Below are positions 57,392 through 64,000 of a stretch of 64,000 nt of DNA, in pieces. This stretch comes from Atrina japonica. Its lineage: Eukaryota > Mollusca > Bivalvia > Pterioida > Pinnidae. A program made the translations under genes and the position numbers. A model generated the notes under the pieces. That model was not told the origin of the DNA, made no database searches, and worked only from the letters and a program-made list of their open reading frames with translations. The stretch is from the NCBI GenBank assembly GCA_030159075.1, contig BROG01000527.1:454501-518500 (forward strand), given 5' to 3'. The number at the start of each line of letters is the position of its first letter. Position 1 is the first letter of the stretch.

Positions 57392-58609
57392 ACTTGTGAA
57401 ATAATCCAAACAGCACTTATATTTTTGCAGAGAGTATAAATATGTAACAATAATCACTGGTGAATTTTTTATATAGAGAGAGTAAGTAATCAGTTGACTG
57501 AAGTTTTCCAAATCTGTTGAAAACATAACAGATTGGCTCAGTTGGTAAAATGGTAAAATGTTTACAAATGTCATATATACATTTATATATTCATGTACAA
57601 CTTGATTTTATAATTTCCTTGCAAATGTTTACAATGGATGTGGAAACAGATGTTTAATGCGCTGTAGAGCTCATTTATTATACTTTCCAATTCATTGATT
57701 TTTTTGGTAACTGATCTAACACATGCAACCTTGTGTTAACAAATTACACAATATTATTAGTATGCAAATGTTTTCAAGCTAGCGATTAAATCAACAAGTC
57801 ATTAGCAACACAGACAGTTGAACAAACTAAACTTTTTCATTTTTTTTATGATGAATGGCCGCTTTTTTCATCTTATCAAAAAATGTCATATAAACTTTTA
57901 TAAGTTAACCTATTACATTAGTACGATGGATATTAATTTGAACATGACTAAATTACACGGAAGGCTTGATCATAATGTTAGGGAAACTCATTATTACATG
58001 TATTACATTGTATTTTTAATATAGTATCAGCACTGCATAAATAGATGTTTTTTTAAGTTATTCGTTTCGTCATAGTTCGTGATAGTGGTATGCAGTTTCA
58101 GAGAAATATTTGGGTTGCATCACTTCTAGTTAAGCAGTTTATCATAGATATGACCTGGAATATGGACATCATGCAGTGAAACATGCCGGATTTGAAAAGC
58201 AGCCTGAAGAAAAGTGATGGCACTTGTCGTCTTTACAAAAGGAAATTTAGCTATAAAAATTTATTCCTTGCATTTAAAAACTGAAACAAAGAAAATCACT
58301 GAATGTCATCAATGTTTACAAATATTACAAAATCGCGCCAGTAATGACTGCTCAACTTTCTGTTGAAGGCATGGAATCTGCGTACAAATGTTCGAACAAA
58401 ACTGAATGGAATGGAACAACTCAAATGAGGTCTTTCATAGACTTTTCATTCATTGTAATAATCTACATGTGCAAGTATATGATTACAATATTTCACAATT
58501 GTAACATACATGTAATATTAACATTTTATTATAATGATTCAATTAATTTAAGACAATCAAACTTTACCCAAATTTTGTTTGGTAGATTATAATTTCACAT
58601 TGATAATTT
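57392..58609. other. No feature recognised
   Basis: AT-rich; the frames at 57818 and 58344 have no motif. Confidence 0.5.
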
Positions 58610-58880
58610 TTCACTTTGGAGATATCACCGGCTTCAGGTAAAGTACTACACATTTTGATCAGTCCTATGGACTGATGCTAATGCAGTGAAGGTCCTTTTA
58701 CCTGCCACGCTTTCCATGACACATGACCTTGGTTTTACCTCTCATCCCAAAGACCCACATCTTTCACTTCACATGCCGAACATTTTGCGAAGGAACAGTC
58801 ACTTTTTATTTTAAAAAATGAACATGTGACCTTCCGCTTGCCGGTCAAACGCTGTACCACTAGACCACTGCAAGCGGTCA
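58610..58880 (-). mobile_element. SINE family I copy, reverse orientation
   Basis: GAGATATCACCGGCTTCAGG at the tail; the head is GCTTGCCGGTCAAACGCTGT then ACCACTAGACCACTGCAAGC in reverse orientation. Read on the minus strand, CAGTGGTCTAGTGGTACAGC is the tRNA-like A-box region. Confidence 0.7.
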
Positions 58881-58981
58881 AATTCAAACTGTATAAACAC
58901 TTTGTTATCGATGTAAACCTCACTAGACCACTGCAAGCGGTCAAATTCAAACTGTAAACACTTTGTTATCAGTGTAAACCT
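58858..58981. repeat. 63-bp tandem duplication at the SINE head
   Basis: CACTAGACCACTGCAAGCGG starts at 58858 and 58921. The two copies differ by a four-base indel and a few substitutions. The duplicated piece includes the SINE A-box and flanking DNA. Confidence 0.85.
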
Positions 58982-59512
58982 AGAAGACTTGGAGTAACAT
59001 CTGTATTACCGACAAGTGATGAAAACAGGGATTATATAATCAATAAAATCATCAACATAAAGCATAAGTTAAAAAATAAATAACAAAGGTATAAAACAGG
59101 TGTTACAATAAATATGATATGACTGTTTAATTGACATGGACATTTCTGACCTGTATCCAATGGACCGGATATTGTATTTGATCGATTCATCTTTAATTTT
59201 TTTTTCAAATACAGCCAATCATCTTGGTTTCAAATGACATTTGACTTAACAGCCGATAACATATGCTGCTAGTTAATGCAGCCATAAATTCTATTTTAAA
59301 CCTATCACTTTCAGTTAAAGATCATATAATTAAAAGGTTTTATACCAAAATTTGAAATTTTCACATTGAAAAATGACCACTCTACCATAAATTATGTCTA
59401 CCTCCCATTTCCCTTTCAGCAATCCCATGAAATAGAAATATGACTTGCAACCAATTGCTAAAGTAAACATTTTTATTATACAAATGTACATGTATGCCTG
59501 TACCTTGCATAC

Positions 59513-59514
<2 letters not shown>

Positions 59515-59600
<86 letters not shown>
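59515..59600. repeat. (TG)n microsatellite
   Basis: 43 uninterrupted TG repeats. Confidence 0.95.
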
Positions 59601-59603
<3 letters not shown>

Positions 59604-59653
59604 AGTATGTAAAGTGTGTCTTGTTTGTGAGTGTCCACTTGTACATGTATGTG

Positions 59654-59763
59654 TGCCTGTCTGTCTGTCTGTGTTTTTCTGACTGCCTGTCTGTGTGTTT
59701 GTGTCTGTCTGTATGTGTGTTTGTGTCTGTTTGTCTGAATGTCTGTCTGTGTCTGTCTGTCTG
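59654..59763. repeat. (CTGT)n / (TGTT)n imperfect microsatellite
   Basis: CTGT repeats with GTTT and TATG breaks; a decayed neighbour of the TG run at 59515. Confidence 0.9.
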
Positions 59764-60196
59764 CACGCCCATGGTCTTCCTACATATTTCCAACAGCTGT
59801 TACGATCATTAATCTGACAGGAATGACATAATGGCCAAAGCAAACAGTTACAATGTATCTGACTGTTTAAGAGATTAAAAGTTATCATAATATCTTTATT
59901 TTATTTCACATTTCTTGAATGTGCTCTCTCTAATAAGGGAAACTGGTAGCATGATCTAGATATAACAAGTACATGTACATGTATGTCATGACAAATCTGT
60001 ATTAGGTCACTAAATATCTTTATCACATGACCAGCATTTTCTCTAGTTGCTGGTTGGCTCCTTATATACATGTACTTTCAGTTCTTGTTAAATTGTTATA
60101 TCAGCCTCAAAATGAATGTAGGTCGATATGACAATCCAACAACTAGTAAATAGCAGATCATCAGGAATGATGTCACATGTTTAACATCCTCCAACC

Positions 60197-60287
60197 TTAA
60201 CTCATTAACCCCTGAAAAACAATGGACTCTCCTGTTAATCAAAGACTTAGACCAGTCCAAATGTGTCTTTAGGGATGAATAAGATAA
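60197..60287 (+). mobile_element. Family F copy
   Basis: TTAACTCATTAACCCCTGAA to CTTTAGGGATGAATAAGATA, containing ACCAGTCCAAATGTGTC. Confidence 0.8.
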
Positions 60288-60498
60288 CTACAGTAAACAT
60301 ATAAGGTCACTAGCATTCTTGTTCCTTTATGACTTTTTTTACATAAATTTACCAGATAAGATAATCAAGTCATAAGAAGATTGTTGACATTTGATATCAT
60401 TCGACACCTTGATTGACCAACCCAAGGTCAACATCATCAAATTTCAATAGCTGTAATATATTAGGATACTGAATCACTCCAATGACATTTTATTTATT

Positions 60499-60517
60499 CA
60501 CACACACACACACACAC
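60499..60517. repeat. (CA)n short microsatellite
   Basis: Nine CA repeats. Confidence 0.85.
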
Positions 60518-60600
60518 TGGAACCTCATTATTAAGTCCACAGAACTGACTCAAGGTTATTCTTTTTAGTCAGGATCTAGACTTATTTAATAATTATGAAG
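60515..60600 (+). mobile_element. MITE fragment after a CA run (CACTGGAACCTCATTATTAAG)
   Basis: ACTGGAACCTCATTATTAAG and TTTAGTCAGGATCTAGACTT resemble the left end of ACAGTGGAACC-type MITEs but no right end is seen. Confidence 0.35.
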
Positions 60601-60618
60601 AAATTTGCAAGAAACAGA

Positions 60619-60619
<1 letters not shown>

Positions 60620-60686
<67 letters not shown>

Positions 60687-60733
60687 ATGTGTACGCATGT
60701 GTGTGTGTACGCATGTGTGTGCATGCATGCATG
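60620..60733. repeat. (GT)n microsatellite with GCATGT tail
   Basis: About 33 GT repeats, then GCATGTGTAC units. Confidence 0.95.
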
Positions 60734-61089
60734 ATGTCTCTGTGTGACCTTACTGAATACTCAAGTGCATCTTTTATTTAACTGTTTTGACTAAATAGTC
60801 ACATGTAAAACTTCTTGGTCTGTCTCTTTATCTCTAAATGATTTATATATTTAGATGTTTCATGTAAGTTACAATGATTATAAATTAAGTTGTAAGGTTG
60901 CTACAGTTGTATATATTCTAGATGCTATAAGCTTCTACAAAATGTGAAATCAATTCAGATGTAAGCCAGTTATATATCCAGATGTTACAAGTTGATACAG
61001 CTGCAGCTATGTACATTCATAAGCTACATGTAAGTGTATATACATACATTTGTATATACCAAGATACAAAGTCACTTTGACTGTATGGT

Positions 61090-61590
61090 GAAGAAATGAA
61101 ATGGATATGTCCAAGACGAATAAAATAAACAAAAGGAGTAACTCTAAAAATAAGGGTGGGAGGCATGCAATTTTTTTATGTGACACTCTGCACTTAAGAT
61201 GCATTACCTGTACTAAATATGGGGAGCCTAGGTAAAGAAATAATCTAGATATGACCTGGGCAAATGATATAAACAAAGGGGAATAGCTCTAGAAATAAAC
61301 GTTGTAGGCAGGCAATTTTTGTATGTGACACTCTGCTCCTTTAGATGTATATCTGTACCAAATATGGGGAGCCTAGGTAAAGAAATAATTTAGATATGAC
61401 CTTGGCAAATGATAGAAACAAAGGGGAATAGCTCTAGAAATAAACGTTGTAGGCAAGCAATTTTTGTATGTGACACTCTGCTCCTTTAAATGTATATCTG
61501 TACCAAATATGGGGAGCTTAGGTAAAGAAATTACTTAGATATGACCCAGACAATTAAAATAAATAATGGGAAATAACTCTAAAAATAAGA
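61090..61590. repeat. 145-bp tandem repeat, about 3.4 units
   Basis: GGGGAGCCTAGGTAAAGAAA begins at 61221 and 61366, and with one change (GGGGAGCTTA) at 61511: an exact 145-bp period. Units contain GATATGACC, GGGGAATAGCTCTAGAAATA and TTTTTGTATGTGACACTCTG. The two inner units are closest to each other and the outer ones decayed. Confidence 0.9.
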
Positions 61591-62475
61591 GTCAGGTTAG
61601 AGAACTAAATGCCAGGTTAGAGAACTACATTTGCCTACTTATCCATCTTGTATATCTAAAGTTAAGACGTCTGACTTACACCAATGTAATTCTGTTACAG
61701 CATTTAAACCTAATTAAATGCGATAACAAACACATTTATGAGAAGTAAAGAATAAATCACCGCTTAATTACCTCTGCTATTTTTATTCCAACTACCAACA
61801 TTAGCTTTCTAATACCACTTCCATAATTTGTCTCAAACAATGGACCACCAACTAATGTATCTTTGCAGTGGCTGTCTTCTAATTCACAACTATGTCCTTA
61901 TTGTTCCATTATTATTCCGCTTTGTTCTAGTATTGATCGGTTATCAACAAACTTCGCTCACTGCCAATTTGAACTTCTAGTGTAATCACTTAATCATATA
62001 TAAACATGGTCAATGCCTTGCTCTGATCTTTTTATATATTCATCACTCCTTTGCAATAGCTATAACAAGTCTCAAATGTCAAGAATTAATTCAGCATTTT
62101 TATAATGCTCAGTCAATCTACATGTTTAAATTGCTGTGAATTCTTTGAAAAAAAATAAATCATTCATGTCAACTTGCTAATATTTTGTTAAAAACGGCTT
62201 GACACGCTTAGCCGAGTCATTGCTTATTACTTGGATAAACCTTCTATGAACTTAGCTAACAGCCATCATAATACCGGCCTCTGATATTATTGACTTATAT
62301 AATATAAACCTCTCTGTTCACCTGACAATTCAATTAGCCTTTACAAAAACATTTAAATAGCTCCCTGTAACTTACAGAACTTGTTATGTCAAGATAATAA
62401 AATAAAGTATCGCGAGAGAGAAAAAAAACAAAGGATAGAGTGCATGATACAGAATAAGTATTGTCTAAAAGAAAA
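61591..62475. other. No feature recognised
   Basis: AT-rich; follows the 145-bp array and precedes a family B MITE. Confidence 0.5.
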
Positions 62476-62652
62476 TACCGTGAAACCTGTCTTAAGAGAC
62501 CACTCGTGAGAGAGCACCTGTCTTGTGAGACCACATTCTGAGAACCACTCGATTAAATAATCCTTTAAACATTAAACAAGAGGCCACCTATCTTGAGAGA
62601 CCAAATGTAAGTGGCAGAAAAGGAGTGGTCCCTCAAGACAGGTTCTACTATA
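62476..62652 (-). mobile_element. MITE family B copy 9
   Basis: ACCGTGAAACCTGTCTTAAG at the left, CCTCAAGACAGGTTCTACTA at the right, and AATAATCCTTTAAACATTAA in the middle. Confidence 0.85.
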
Positions 62653-62729
62653 TACATTTGTATAACTTGAATGTAATAAGCTTAAAGATAATAAATGTGT
62701 TTACCTAGAAGTTTTGAATTTGAATGCTG

Positions 62730-62956
62730 CTATATGCCACAAAATAATTTTTCCAGTAACATGGTGGCAGACAGTTTTTAACGTAAGATGAAAAAACCCA
62801 GTTTTTATGTACACAGGAAGAGACCACTAGCCTTTCGCAAGTAAACTACGAACGATCTCACAAATTCAGATTCCAGTTGGACTCGAACATACATGGAGGT
62901 AAGAGACTACATGGTTTAAAATGCGATGCTTTAACTACATGGCCACAGTGGCCCCA
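62730..62956 (+). mobile_element. Dispersed repeat family C copy 4
   Basis: TTCCAGTAACATGGTGGCAG, CACAGGAAGAGACCACTAGC, TCAGATTCCAGTTGGACTCG and CTTTAACTACATGGCCACAG in the order of the other copies. Confidence 0.7.
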
Positions 62957-63842
62957 TGTTTTCAAAAACAAATTTGTGGATAATCCTAAACAAAAATAAT
63001 CCCACTCTTTCCTAAACTCCCTCATCTCCCAACCACTACTAAGTTTTACAGAATTAAGTATCAAAATACAAATACCTTACTTGTTTATATATGACATGTA
63101 AATCTAAACAGAGAAGATAAATAAATACTTTGATCTGAACGTGTAAAGTATGGGATCAGATATTGAAACAACAATGTTCTACAAGAAATAAAATTTAAAT
63201 GAACATACAGAAATCTGTGTGACTCATCGTCTCATACCAAGTTAACTTGTGCAAAATATCATTAAATTGTGCGGAAATTTAGATTCTGTAGATCAATTTA
63301 ATCTTAAATAATGATTTCTATGGGGGAGGGAAAGATCCTGGTGATTATCAGACTAGAATCCATATGAAAAGACAAGTATAATTAAAATCCTAGCCCCTCA
63401 CAATGTCATCTGACCCCCTGCTTCAAATATCTACCTGTATACTTCATGCACTTAATCCAACCTGTGTATTTGATAACCCTGTACCTACACTGGCCTACAA
63501 CATACCATTGCTAACTTCTACTATGGGCTGGCAATCATTACAGTTTTGTATAGACATTGTAGTAATATAAATACACAGCATTGACAACTTTAGCAGGTGC
63601 TTGCTGTAGTCAAGATATATCAATTTGGTAGGTATGCATTACAGTATCAAGGTGAGCTATTATGTATATATAAAACTACCTCAAAGAACACTCAAACAAG
63701 GCTTCCAACTGTGATCATTCAATTCATACCCTTGCCACACTGGAACTACTTTTTGTAAATATTTTCTTATATGTTTGTTCATCCCTTATGGTAAATATTT
63801 AAATATATGTGTTGGTAGCAGGAAACGAAACCCTATAAACCA
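62957..63842. other. No feature recognised
   Basis: AT-rich; no repeat match inside the window. Confidence 0.5.
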
Positions 63843-64000
63843 TACCTCAAACCAAACCTTTTCTCCATCTGTACTCCTTCCCAGTCTTTTCCCTACCCTT
63901 AGATATCCCTACCTAAGAATTTTTCCTACTTGTATCCTCACCCAGCCTTTTCCTTGACAGTATCCATACCCAAGGTTTTTCCCCTACCTGCATCCCCACC
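63843..64000. repeat. Pyrimidine-rich tandem repeat, about 57-60 bp, continues past the edge
   Basis: ACCAAACCTTTTCTCCATCT, ACCTAAGAATTTTTCCTACT and ACCCAAGGTTTTTCCCCTAC start successive units, each with a CCCAGYCTTTTCC block. The array is cut by the window end. Confidence 0.75.

Noticed and set aside
59382..59888. 168-codon His/Thr-rich frame
   Set aside because: Reading of adjacent TG and CTGT microsatellites.

Overview
The window looks like nuclear DNA of a marine bivalve mollusc, and a scallop-like lineage is my best guess. It is AT-rich and packed with short palindromic non-autonomous DNA transposons, tRNA-derived SINEs, long (CA/TG)n runs and minisatellites. The style is bivalve: recurrent ACATGTACATGTA words, a SINE whose tail reads 'TTGAGTGGGACGTTAAACAA', and 'AGACCACCTGTCTTG' foldback repeats. 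No bacterial-type gene, operon, rRNA or CRISPR array is present. Almost every open reading frame is a by-product of a microsatellite, a minisatellite or AT-rich chance.

Coding content is minimal. The one stretch I would defend as an exon is 51714-51815 on the minus strand: 102 nt, open in one frame only, with acceptor and donor consensus at its edges, encoding a lysine-rich basic tail. The simplest reading is that much of the window is intron or flank of a minus-strand gene, with exons mostly outside. A weaker plus-strand first-exon candidate lies at 40135-40167.

Layout. 0-23.5 kb: a 42-bp minisatellite (1.3-2.0 kb), SINE copies at 2.8, 7.4, 15.8 and 19.7 kb, and many MITEs (4.8, 8.5, 8.7, 9.0, 9.3, 13.1, 16.2, 17.6, 22.6 kb). 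23.5-31.9 kb: an 8.33-kb segment of different character, flanked by an exact 29-bp direct repeat. It has GC-rich ATCGC-type motifs at both ends in inverted orientation, a near-perfect 44-bp-arm palindrome, and three diverged copies of a non-coding unit with starts about 1.5 and 2.0 kb apart. It carries no recognisable protein gene and is the best candidate for an undescribed element. 32-43 kb: nested insertions (33.1-33.4, 33.9-34.5, 40.7-41.2 kb), a 41-bp minisatellite (35.7-36.4 kb), a long CA tract (39.4-39.7 kb) and a 47-bp minisatellite with a 140-bp higher-order period (41.4-42.1 kb). 43-48 kb: SINE and MITE copies, a GACAAA-rich tract, and a cluster of six copies of an 88-bp palindromic repeat. 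48-64 kb: the putative exon, more dispersed repeats, a 145-bp tandem repeat (61.1-61.6 kb) and the start of a pyrimidine-rich tandem repeat that runs off the end.

Families were grouped by eye from copies inside this window, so family letters are local labels, not database names. No pathway can be drawn. What the sequences show together is a history of transposition: SINE into MITE, MITE into MITE, and MITE into a duplicated unit with the empty site preserved in the sister copy.
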